From assembly GCA_030647575.1 (NCBI GenBank), contig JAUSJS010000321.1, forward strand, positions 1-21,930: a DNA stretch of 21,930 nucleotides, written 5' to 3'. A program made the translations under genes and the position numbers. This stretch comes from Candidatus Limnocylindrales bacterium. Lineage in GTDB: Bacteria; Chloroflexota; Limnocylindria; Limnocylindrales; CSP1-4. Positions 7,775 to 14,172 of the stretch are shown piece after piece. Position 1 is the stretch's first letter, and the number at the start of each line of letters is the position of its first letter. The notes under the pieces were generated by a model that worked only from the letters and a program-made list of their open reading frames with translations, had not been told where the DNA came from and ran no database searches.

Positions 7775-8157
7775 CCCGCCGGCTGATTTCGTCGGGCGGT
7801 CCGTGGGAGGCAACCGCCGGCTACAGCCTGGCGGTCGTCGTCGGCGATTCCTGCTGGGTCGCCGGCACGACCGACGCCGGACCTGTCGGTCGGTCCCTCC
7901 ATCCGGGCGACATCGGGGCGCAGACCCGGGCGATCCTGTCGATCATCGAGACGGCTTTGACCGACGCCGGTTTCGCCCTGACCGACGTCGTCCGGATCCG
8001 GATGTTCGTGACCGACATCTCACGCTCGGGCGAGGTGCTGGCGGTCCACGGTGCGGTTTTCGGGTCGATTCGCCCGGCGGCCACCATGGTCGAGGTCAGG
8101 GCGCTGATCGACCCGAGCCTGCTCATCGAGATCGAGGCGGACGCCCGGCGAGGCTGA
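7771..8157 (+). CDS. RidA/YjgF-family protein with the catalytic arginine replaced
   Basis: This 128-residue protein has the size and fold pattern of RidA (YjgF/YER057c/UK114), small trimers whose canonical members hydrolyse reactive enamine/imine intermediates. Family marks include VAGTTDAGPVG, GAQTRAILSIIETAL, VVRIRMFVTDI and VEVRALIDPSLLIEIEA. In E. coli RidA the deaminase Arg105 sits in PARSCVEV. Here the matching segment is PAATMVEV, so that Arg is Ala. It therefore probably belongs to a non-deaminase Rid subgroup. The start overlaps the M20 stop (ATGA), so translation is likely coupled and the protein probably acts in the same peptide or amino-acid breakdown route. Confidence 0.88.
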   Translation: MTRRLISSGGPWEATAGYSLAVVVGDSCWVAGTTDAGPVGRSLHPGDIGAQTRAILSIIETALTDAGFALTDVVRIRMFVTDISRSGEVLAVHGAVFGSIRPAATMVEVRALIDPSLLIEIEADARRG

Positions 8158-8481
8158 TTCACTACGAGCGGTCTCGACGTCGGCGAGGCGCCGCCGGCGG
8201 AGCGCGGCGCCATGGGGCCACGCGGATCGTCGGGCGCGACTCACAGGCAACGCCAGTGCTTCGGAGCACGTGAGGGCAAGCGCCTCGCGAGGTTCGCGCG
8301 ACCCACAGGCGCGGTCTTCCGTCGAGCGATTGGGATTTCGTGTCCTCGGTCTCCAATCGCGACTGTTGGTCGCGGCCGCCCGACCCAGGACCCGCGTCCC
8401 GTCCATGGCCGCCCAGCCAGGATCTGCAGGCGGGCAGGACCCGCACGGCGGCGCGGCCACTCTCCGCCTCCGTCGGCGCGA
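8158..8481. other. Gene-free gap with nested hairpins between convergent ridA-like and azlD genes
   Basis: No convincing gene is seen in these 324 bases. There are three structures. GGCGCCGC (8187-8194) pairs with GCGGCGCC (8204-8211) over a 9-base loop, and could end the plus-strand operon. GCGATTGG (8326-8333) pairs with CCAATCGC (8353-8360) over a 19-base loop. CGCGAC (8358-8363) pairs with GTCGCG (8369-8374) and competes with the previous stem; GGTCG (8368-8372) / CGACC (8381-8385) is a further alternative. None is followed by a T-run. They may be terminators or a structured RNA. Confidence 0.45.
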
Positions 8482-8826
8482 TCAGAGCGGGAGCTCAGCC
8501 AGCCCCAGCGCCCGGGCGACGGCGACGAGCAGCACGCCGCCGATGAGCCCGATGAACAGGTTGCGCCGCCAGGCCGTCAACGCCGCGCAGACCGCAACCG
8601 CCGCCCACTCGATGCCGACGTGGAAGGTCGGCGTCCCGCCCTCGGTCGTCACGACCATGATATTGACCGCGGCCAGCGCGGCGAGCACCGCCGGCCCGAC
8701 CAGCCGCAGGTATTCGAGGGCAGCCGCCGGCAGGCGCTCGATCCCCGGCGCGAGCATGGGCAGCGCTCGAGACGGGTAGGTCACGAGGCCCATCAGCAGG
8801 GCGAGCCCGACCAGCTCGAGGCTCAT
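8482..8826 (-). CDS. azlD: AzlD-family branched-chain amino acid transport subunit
   Basis: This is a small 114-residue membrane protein with about four hydrophobic segments. The N-terminus (LVGLALLMGLVTYPSRALPM) carries the TYPSR-type motif of AzlD, and VGPAVLAALAAVNIMV and FIGLIGGVLLVAVARALG follow. AzlD is the small partner of AzlC; in Bacillus subtilis the pair affects export of branched-chain amino acids and analogues. The start ATG overlaps the azlC stop (ATGA), so the two are coupled, as usual for this pair. Confidence 0.9.
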   Translation of the reverse strand: MSLELVGLALLMGLVTYPSRALPMLAPGIERLPAAALEYLRLVGPAVLAALAAVNIMVVTTEGGTPTFHVGIEWAAVAVCAALTAWRRNLFIGLIGGVLLVAVARALGLAELPL

Positions 8827-9677
8827 GGCAGGCCCTCCTCGTCCGGGGGTGGCGCCGGGTGCTCCGGCCCGTGCACGTCGTGCCCAAGGAGGTGAGCCCC
8901 GGGCATCGCGTAGCGCTCGGCGGAAGCCGGTGTCCCGAGCGCCGTACGCTCGTCCGCGATGGCGCGGGGGACGGCCATCCCGAGCAGCGGGCCACCCAGC
9001 CCGCCGACGATACCCCCAACGCCCGGGCCGGCGACAAGGCTGAACGTGACACCCAGGATTGCGCCGCCGAGTGCCGCGACGAGCTCACGCCGGCCGGTGA
9101 CCAGCCCGACCGCGAGCCCGACCATGGCGGCCGGGAAGACCACGTCGAGCCCGAATCGGGTCGGATCCGGAATCTGCGCCCCAAGGGTCACCCCGACCAG
9201 GGTGGCCAGGTTCCAGGGTATGAACGTGGAACCGATCGCGGCGATCCAGTAGCCGCTCTCGTCGGACCGGCCCAGCCGCTCGAAGTGGGCGATCGAGAGC
9301 GCGAACGCCTCATCCGTGAGGACGTGTGCCATCAGGGCTCGCCTCGGTCGCGGCGTCGTCCGGAGCCAAGGCGCGAGAGCCGCCGAATAGAGGAGATGGC
9401 GCGCGTTGAGCAGCGCCGTCAGCAGGATGACCCCCGGCCAGGCGACGCCTCCCGCGACATAGCCGACCGCGGCGAACTGGGCCGCACCGGCGAACACCAG
9501 GGTGCTCATCGCGACGGCCTCGACCGGCGAGAAGCCAGCCTCGCGCGCAGCCAGGCCGTAGACGAATCCGAAGCCCATCGCCGAGAGGCCGATCCCCAGG
9601 GCTTCGACGGCCAGGCGCCGGCGGCTCGCCCGCAGGGCTTCCCCGTCGGTCACGACAGCAGGCTGGGGTGCCGCCAC
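8823..9677 (-). CDS. azlC: AzlC-family branched-chain amino acid permease
   Basis: This 284-residue membrane protein matches AzlC. It has a short cytosolic N-terminus, then GLSAMGFGFVYGLAAREAGF, STLVFAGAAQFAAVGYVAGG, the conserved LLNARHLLYSAALAPWL with the family's NARH motif, and HVLTDEAFALS. The final ~40 residues (PGAHLLGHDVHGPEHPAPP) are hydrophilic and His/Pro-rich and look lineage specific. The GTG start is placed at 9677 and has no clear ribosome binding site. It lies 30 bases after the zinc-ribbon gene on the same strand and overlaps azlD by four bases, so all three may be cotranscribed. Confidence 0.92.
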   Translation of the reverse strand: MAAPQPAVVTDGEALRASRRRLAVEALGIGLSAMGFGFVYGLAAREAGFSPVEAVAMSTLVFAGAAQFAAVGYVAGGVAWPGVILLTALLNARHLLYSAALAPWLRTTPRPRRALMAHVLTDEAFALSIAHFERLGRSDESGYWIAAIGSTFIPWNLATLVGVTLGAQIPDPTRFGLDVVFPAAMVGLAVGLVTGRRELVAALGGAILGVTFSLVAGPGVGGIVGGLGGPLLGMAVPRAIADERTALGTPASAERYAMPGAHLLGHDVHGPEHPAPPPDEEGLP

Positions 9678-9707
9678 GAACCGGGTGCCGCTGCGACGAG
9701 TCTCAGG

Positions 9708-9980
9708 TCAGCGCAGGAACGTCTTGCCGCAGGTGCCGTCGCACACGACGTAGACCGCGTGCTTCTCGGCGGCGTAGCCCGCCACGTGAAGCAGGCCCGG
9801 GCAGCCCTTGGTCGGGCACTTCCAGACCCACCACCGCTCGTTGTTGTCGAGCGGCGTCGTCTCCGCCGCGAGCTTGCCCGCGAGATCTTCCTTGGCCGCA
9901 ACGAGCACAGCGATCCGGCTGGCTCGTTCCGCCTCGGACTCGCTTGTGTACGGGTAGTTCTGGCTGACGTTGGAAGTCAC
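9708..9980 (-). CDS. Small zinc-ribbon-like protein of unknown function
   Basis: This 90-residue protein has a helical, charged first half (ESEAERASRIAVLVAAKEDL) and a C-terminal half with two Cys pairs, KCPTKGCPG (CX4C) and VCDGTCGKTF (CX3C), spaced as in a zinc ribbon. I do not recognise the family. The frame is open further upstream (to 10190), but the GTG at 9980 is chosen because GGGAGGGG lies just before it and the upstream residues look non-coding. A GATACT box at 10015-10010 could be its -10. It may regulate or simply be cotranscribed with azlCD. Confidence 0.7.
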   Translation of the reverse strand: MTSNVSQNYPYTSESEAERASRIAVLVAAKEDLAGKLAAETTPLDNNERWWVWKCPTKGCPGLLHVAGYAAEKHAVYVVCDGTCGKTFLR

Positions 9981-10009
9981 GGGCCCCTCCCTGCGCGTGT
10001 CGGACGCCG

Positions 10010-10015
10010 AGTATC
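10010..10015 (-). promoter_or_regulatory. Possible -10 box of the zinc-ribbon gene
   Basis: On the minus strand gcGATACTcggcg resembles the gctatactcggcc found at cphB and gdh. It lies about 30 bases before the GTG at 9980, leaving room for the purine-rich ribosome binding site. No -35 box is clear. Confidence 0.35.
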
Positions 10016-10038
10016 GCACGGCCGATGGCCGTGCGGGA

Positions 10039-11709
10039 TCAGAGGACGGCCGGCAGCCCTGCGCTCCGGGGATCGGTGGCGGCTGCGAGCGAACCGTCGG
10101 TCGCAGCCGGACCGCCGTCGACCAGCTCGATCGCGTGCTCCTGCCCGAGGTTGGGGTCAAACGGGGCGGCCAGCGTGACGGGATGCCCAAGGGCCTCGAG
10201 CGCCTCGGCGACCCCCGCCCGGTGGCGCGACTCCAGGCGGACCTCGATCGGCGGCGCGAAATGGGCGGCCGGCTCGACGTACCAACGCGGCGCCGTCACT
10301 GCCGTCCGGATATCGACGCCACCGTCGACCAGCGCCGAGACCAGCTGGGCATGGACCTGCGGCTGGGCGTCGCCGCCCATCGAGCCCGCCACCACCCACG
10401 GCTCCGCCCGGCCGGGCCGGAACAGCATTCCCGGCAGCAGCGTGTGGAGCGTTCGCTTGCCCGGCTCGAGGACGTTCGGGTGCGCCGGATCCAGGCTGAA
10501 GTAGCTTCCGCGGTTCTGGTAGTGGATCCCGCTGTCAGGATCGACCACGCCGGACCCGAACCCCAGGTAGTTCGACTCGATCAGGCTGACCGCGTTGCCC
10601 TCCGAGTCGACCGCGGCGAGGTAGACCGTCCCGCCTCCCGGCGGGTTGGTTGCGACGGCGGGCCGGGCCGCGCGGCGCGGGTCGATCCGCTCCGCGAGGG
10701 ACCGGGCATAGGTCGGGTCGGTCAGCCGGTCCACCGGGATGTCCCGGAAGGCCGGATCGGTCAGATGGGCATCGCGGTCGGCCATGGCGAGCTTCGCCGC
10801 CTCGATGCCCAGGTGGATCCAGGCAGGATCCGTGACCCCCTCCGGCCCGAACGCGGCAGCCGGCGCCGCCTCGAACTGCGCCAGGATCGAAAGCAACTCC
10901 AAAGCCACGACGCCCGAGCTGTTCGGAGGGTGGGTCGTCACCCGGACGCCCCGGTAGTCGATCGAGATCGGCTCGCCCCAGTCGGATCGGTGAGCGGCGA
11001 GGTCCGAGCGCGCGATCGGCGAGCCGGCGGCGGCCAGGCCGCGCACCTGGCGAGCCGCGAGATCGCCGTCGTAGAAGGCATCGAAGCCCTCTCGTGCGAG
11101 GGTCTCCAGCGTCGCGGCCAAGGCCGGTAGCCGGACCCGCTCGCCGGGCCGCCACGGCCGTGCGTGCGGTCGAAAGACGGCAAAGAACCCTGCGCTCGGG
11201 CCGACAGCCTCGGCGACGAGCGGCGCGGTCGCCTCGACTGCGTCGATGAAGCCGTCCCAGGCCGGGAACCCCTCGCGCGCCAGCTCGATCGCGGGAGCCA
11301 GGATGGCGTCGCGCGACAGGCGCCCGAACCGTCGATGGGCGTCGCCCCACGAACGGACCGCCCCGGGCACGGTGATCGGCAGCGGGCCACGCAGCGGGAT
11401 CGTCCGCAGGCCCGCCTCGCGCAGAGCGGCCGCATCCGCCCCGGCTGGAGCGCGACCGGAGCCGTTGAGGGCCAGTTGCCGGCCGGTCGCAGCGTCCCAG
11501 AGCAACCAGAACGCGTCGCCACCCAGGCCGCAGCTGCTCGGCATGACCACGCCGAGGACCGCATTGGTCGCGATCGCCGCATCAACCGCCGATCCGCCGG
11601 CGCGCAGGATGGACGATCCGGCCATGCTCGCCAGGTGGTGCGGCGCGACGACCGCGCCCCGCGTGCCACGCGCGAGCGGGACCGGAGCCCAGGGTCGCCC
11701 ATCGGTCAT
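10039..11709 (-). CDS. Gamma-glutamyltranspeptidase-family hydrolase, probably cytosolic
   Basis: This 556-residue Ntn-hydrolase is made as one chain that cuts itself before a Thr. Family marks include HHLASMAGSSILRAGGSAVDA, MPSSCGLGGDAFWL, PPNSSGVVALELLSIL, then PPGGGTVYLAAVD with the likely nucleophile Thr361, GNAVSLIESNYLGFGSGVV, and GSMGGDAQPQVHAQLV. Canonical members cleave or transfer gamma-glutamyl groups, for example from glutathione. No signal peptide is seen, unlike the secreted or periplasmic GGTs, so this one probably works in the cytoplasm. The start ATG at 11709 overlaps the stop of the MFS transporter (ATGA), which suggests the transporter brings in or removes its substrate or product. 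The exact substrate cannot be read from sequence. Confidence 0.9.
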   Translation of the reverse strand: MTDGRPWAPVPLARGTRGAVVAPHHLASMAGSSILRAGGSAVDAAIATNAVLGVVMPSSCGLGGDAFWLLWDAATGRQLALNGSGRAPAGADAAALREAGLRTIPLRGPLPITVPGAVRSWGDAHRRFGRLSRDAILAPAIELAREGFPAWDGFIDAVEATAPLVAEAVGPSAGFFAVFRPHARPWRPGERVRLPALAATLETLAREGFDAFYDGDLAARQVRGLAAAGSPIARSDLAAHRSDWGEPISIDYRGVRVTTHPPNSSGVVALELLSILAQFEAAPAAAFGPEGVTDPAWIHLGIEAAKLAMADRDAHLTDPAFRDIPVDRLTDPTYARSLAERIDPRRAARPAVATNPPGGGTVYLAAVDSEGNAVSLIESNYLGFGSGVVDPDSGIHYQNRGSYFSLDPAHPNVLEPGKRTLHTLLPGMLFRPGRAEPWVVAGSMGGDAQPQVHAQLVSALVDGGVDIRTAVTAPRWYVEPAAHFAPPIEVRLESRHRAGVAEALEALGHPVTLAAPFDPNLGQEHAIELVDGGPAATDGSLAAATDPRSAGLPAVL

Positions 11710-12992
11710 GGCGGGGCATCACCGAGGAACGCCGGGGACTCGACACCGTCGATGTGGTGCTCCTGTTCGCGCAAGCGGGAGAGCGGAACAAGAGCGACCC
11801 CCAGCAGGGCGAAGGTCGCCAGGAGCATTCCGTCGATGCCGCCCCAGTCGGCCGCCACGCCCCCGATCAGGCTGCCGCTGATCTGGCCGATCGCCAGGAA
11901 GACGGAGTATAGGCCCATGATCGCGCCGCGGTCTCCGGGGAAGCGCTCGGAAATGTCGGCGAGCAGCCCGAGCGCCGCCGGCGTCGCGCCCGCCAGGACG
12001 AACAGCCCGGCGCCCGCCAGGAGGCCCGCCCCGAGCGGAACGATCGCCGGCAGCCCGCCCGAATGATTGACTCCCAGCCCCGCGCCGACCAGGACCGCCC
12101 CGCCGAGGATGCCGTACAGGATGATCGTGGTCCGCCGCATCGACTTGAAGCGGTTACCCCAGTAGAGCAGGCCGGCACCGAAGACGACCGCGATCGCAAT
12201 GGCCGCAAGGGTGATCTGGTTGGCATCGAACCCGCGCATCAGCACCTGCTCGGGGAAGTCGGGATTGGGCTGCGAGAACTGGAAGAGCGACTGGCTGAAC
12301 CAGAGCCCGATCGACGCATTGACCGCGATCCAGGTCGGGGCGAGGAGCAGGACATGGGCCGAGCGGACGAGCTCGAGGTAGCGGCTGAATCCGACATGCC
12401 GGGCAGCGACCGCTTCTCGTTCACCGGCCGGATCCTTCACCCCGCCCAGGTAGATCAGGAAGGAGACCCCGTAGATCAGCGCGTTCAGGAAGAAGGCCGT
12501 CGGCCCGATCGCCTCGAACAGCTTGGGGGCGACGATGAACCCGACGCCCAGCCCGGCGAGCGTCGCGCCCTCGAAGCGTGCCGCGGCCCTTCCTCGCAGC
12601 AGCTCGTTGCCGGCGGTCGCCAGGGCGATGAAGCCGAGGATCGACGGGACGCTGGCTGCCGTCGAAGCGCCTTCGAGCAGGCGCGTGGCGCCGAGGATCG
12701 GGAGTTGCGTCGTCAGGCCGGTCAGCACCACGGCGATCCCGCCGAAGACCGGCCCGTAGAGCATGACCCGATGGTGGCCGAGGCGATCCGACAAGATCCC
12801 GAAGATCGGCGAGAGGACCAGCTCGGCGAGGTAGAACGTCGCGGCGAACAGGCCGACGATCGTCGCATCGACGGGCTGCCCGCCGTGCTCGGGAAGATCC
12901 GCCAGGTAGAGCCCGAGCATCGCGCCGGTCAGGCCGGTGCTGAAGCGGAGGGTGAAGGTCCCGGCCAGGACGGCAACCAGCGAGCGGTCCAC
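11706..12992 (-). CDS. Major facilitator superfamily transporter
   Basis: This 428-residue membrane protein has about 12 hydrophobic segments. The MFS motif A appears as GILSDRLGHHRVM between the second and third helices. The midpoint has a charged cytosolic loop (KDPAGEREAVAARHVGFSRYLEL), and a second motif-A-like stretch (YWGNRFKSMRRTT) begins the second half. The substrate is not predictable. The GTG at 12992 is chosen because TAGGAT lies 6 bases upstream, the spacing of a leaderless transcript. The last codons overlap the GGT-like gene, so the two are a coupled pair. It is divergent from degV. Confidence 0.88.
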   Translation of the reverse strand: MDRSLVAVLAGTFTLRFSTGLTGAMLGLYLADLPEHGGQPVDATIVGLFAATFYLAELVLSPIFGILSDRLGHHRVMLYGPVFGGIAVVLTGLTTQLPILGATRLLEGASTAASVPSILGFIALATAGNELLRGRAAARFEGATLAGLGVGFIVAPKLFEAIGPTAFFLNALIYGVSFLIYLGGVKDPAGEREAVAARHVGFSRYLELVRSAHVLLLAPTWIAVNASIGLWFSQSLFQFSQPNPDFPEQVLMRGFDANQITLAAIAIAVVFGAGLLYWGNRFKSMRRTTIILYGILGGAVLVGAGLGVNHSGGLPAIVPLGAGLLAGAGLFVLAGATPAALGLLADISERFPGDRGAIMGLYSVFLAIGQISGSLIGGVAADWGGIDGMLLATFALLGVALVPLSRLREQEHHIDGVESPAFLGDAPP

Positions 12993-12998
12993 TGCGGG

Positions 12999-13004
12999 AT
13001 CCTA
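12999..13004 (-). promoter_or_regulatory. -10 box of the MFS-GGT operon (leaderless type)
   Basis: GCTAGGAT on the minus strand (TAGGAT 13004-12999) is followed by 6 bases and GTG. No ribosome binding site is present. Confidence 0.55.
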
Positions 13005-13033
13005 GCGGCTCTCGCCGGGCTGGACCCGAGCCG

Positions 13034-13070
13034 TATCATGCCCGCAACGTCCAGGCCGGTTGTCAGGAGG
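13034..13070 (+). promoter_or_regulatory. -10 box and ribosome binding site of degV
   Basis: TATCAT at 13034-13039 is a good -10 box. AGGAGG at 13065-13070 sits 7 bases before the TTG at 13078, which selects that TTG over the in-frame TTG at 13060. Unlike several neighbours, this gene has an ordinary leader. Confidence 0.65.
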
Positions 13071-13077
13071 GCCCGAC

Positions 13078-13929
13078 TTGACCCGCGTCGCGATCTTCAC
13101 CGATTCCGCGTCAGACATGGATCCGAGTTTGGCCGCCGCCGCCGGGATCGGGATCATCCCGCTCGTGGTCAACTTCGGGAAGGACAGCTTCAAGGCCGGG
13201 GTGGAGCTCTCGACCGCCGACTTCTGGGATCGGATGGTCGCCCCGGATGCGCCGTTCCCGACGACTGCCGCCTCGTCACCGGGTGAATTCAAGGAGGCCT
13301 ACGAGGCGGCCTTCACTAGCGGAGCGGATGCGATCGTCTCGATCCACGTCGCCGGCACGCTGTCCGGCACGATCAAGAGCGCCCAGATCGCCCGCGACAT
13401 GCTGCCCGATCGGGAGATCCACGTGGTCGACTCGCTCGGCGCCTCGATGGCCGAGGGGATCCTCGCCCAGATGGCCGTCGAGCTTGCCGCCGAGGGAAGG
13501 TCCGCCGCCGAGATCGCCGAGTTGCTCGAGGCGCGCGCCCCGGACATGGTGATCTACGTCGCCCTGGAGACGCTCGAGTACCTGAAGAAAGGCGGGCGGA
13601 TCAGCGGCGCGCAGGCCGCCATCGGCACGCTCCTCTCGGTCAAGCCGATCATCGTCGTCAAGCACGGGGTGGTGGCGACTGGCGATCGTGTCCGGACGCG
13701 ATCGAAGGCGCGGGAACGCCTGATCGAGATGATCTGCGAGCGGCCGGTCGAGCGGCTCGTGATCCTGCACACCGGCAGCCCGGACGTCGAGGCATTCCGC
13801 GACGAGGTCCTGGCCCGCATCCCCGATGGCCCCAGGGTCGAGGACGTCCAGATCGCCCTGGTCGGGCCCTCGGTCGGCCCCCATCTCGGCCCGGGCTGCG
13901 TCGGCGCGGTGGTCCTCTATCGAAGCTAG
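13078..13929 (+). CDS. DegV-family fatty-acid-binding protein (FakB-like)
   Basis: This 283-residue protein has the DegV/EDD fold. The first strand carries the family start VAIFTDSASDMD. TTAASSPGEF and SIHVAGTLSGTIKSA supply the Ser/Thr residues that hold the fatty-acid carboxylate. The middle has LEYLKKGGRISGAQAAIGTLLSVKP, and the end has GPSVGPHLGPGCVGAVV. In Firmicutes such proteins present exogenous fatty acids to the kinase FakA; no fakA is seen in this window. The TTG start is supported by a strong ribosome binding site, and the first residues then begin directly at the fold. It is divergent from the MFS-GGT pair and precedes gdh by about 240 bases, with its own promoter between. Confidence 0.92.
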   Translation: MTRVAIFTDSASDMDPSLAAAAGIGIIPLVVNFGKDSFKAGVELSTADFWDRMVAPDAPFPTTAASSPGEFKEAYEAAFTSGADAIVSIHVAGTLSGTIKSAQIARDMLPDREIHVVDSLGASMAEGILAQMAVELAAEGRSAAEIAELLEARAPDMVIYVALETLEYLKKGGRISGAQAAIGTLLSVKPIIVVKHGVVATGDRVRTRSKARERLIEMICERPVERLVILHTGSPDVEAFRDEVLARIPDGPRVEDVQIALVGPSVGPHLGPGCVGAVVLYRS

Positions 13930-13956
13930 CTGCGCCCGCTTGCAGCCGATGTACGG

Positions 13957-13998
13957 TTGCGAAACGGTTGCCTTTGGATTGCGGCCCGGTACCTTTGG
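13957..13998 (+). repeat. Imperfect tandem 21-22-bp repeat upstream of the gdh promoter
   Basis: Copy 1 (13957-13977) reads TTGCG-aaa-CGGT-tg-CCTTTGG. Copy 2 (13979-13998) reads TTGCG-gcc-CGGT-a-CCTTTGG. The three conserved blocks recur two helical turns apart, ending 26 bases before the TATACT box. This is the layout of a pair of operator sites for a dimeric regulator. No regulator gene is visible nearby. Confidence 0.6.
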
Positions 13999-14022
13999 CA
14001 GGGTGTTCGAAACCTGACCGAG

Positions 14023-14036
14023 GCTATACTCGGCCC
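14023..14036 (+). promoter_or_regulatory. -10 region of the gdh transcript (TATACT)
   Basis: gctatactcggccc is identical to 948-961 upstream of cphB, with TATACT at 14025-14030. An ATG follows 10 bases after the box, as at cphB. Here that ATG opens a leader ORF rather than the main gene. Confidence 0.6.
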
Positions 14037-14040
14037 AGAG

Positions 14041-14172
14041 ATGCATTGCGCGCCGGTCGTCGAGCTCGCCTGTTCACGACCCGATGGCGTGCCCCGTGGG
14101 GTTGTCCGGGAGACGGCCCAAACCGACGAGGCGGCGTTCGACCGCCCGACACAGAGGATCTCTCTCCAATGA
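14041..14172 (+). CDS. Putative 43-residue leader ORF translationally coupled to gdh
   Basis: The ATG sits exactly where the cphB ATG sits relative to the shared -10 region. The frame runs 43 codons (MHCAPVVELACSRPDG at the start, DRPTQRISLQ at the end) and stops with TGA overlapping the gdh ATG (ATGA). That layout fits a leader peptide whose translation feeds ribosomes to gdh. The peptide matches no family I recognise, and it could instead be an untranslated leader with a chance open frame. No run of one amino acid typical of attenuators is seen. Confidence 0.4.
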   Translation: MHCAPVVELACSRPDGVPRGVVRETAQTDEAAFDRPTQRISLQ

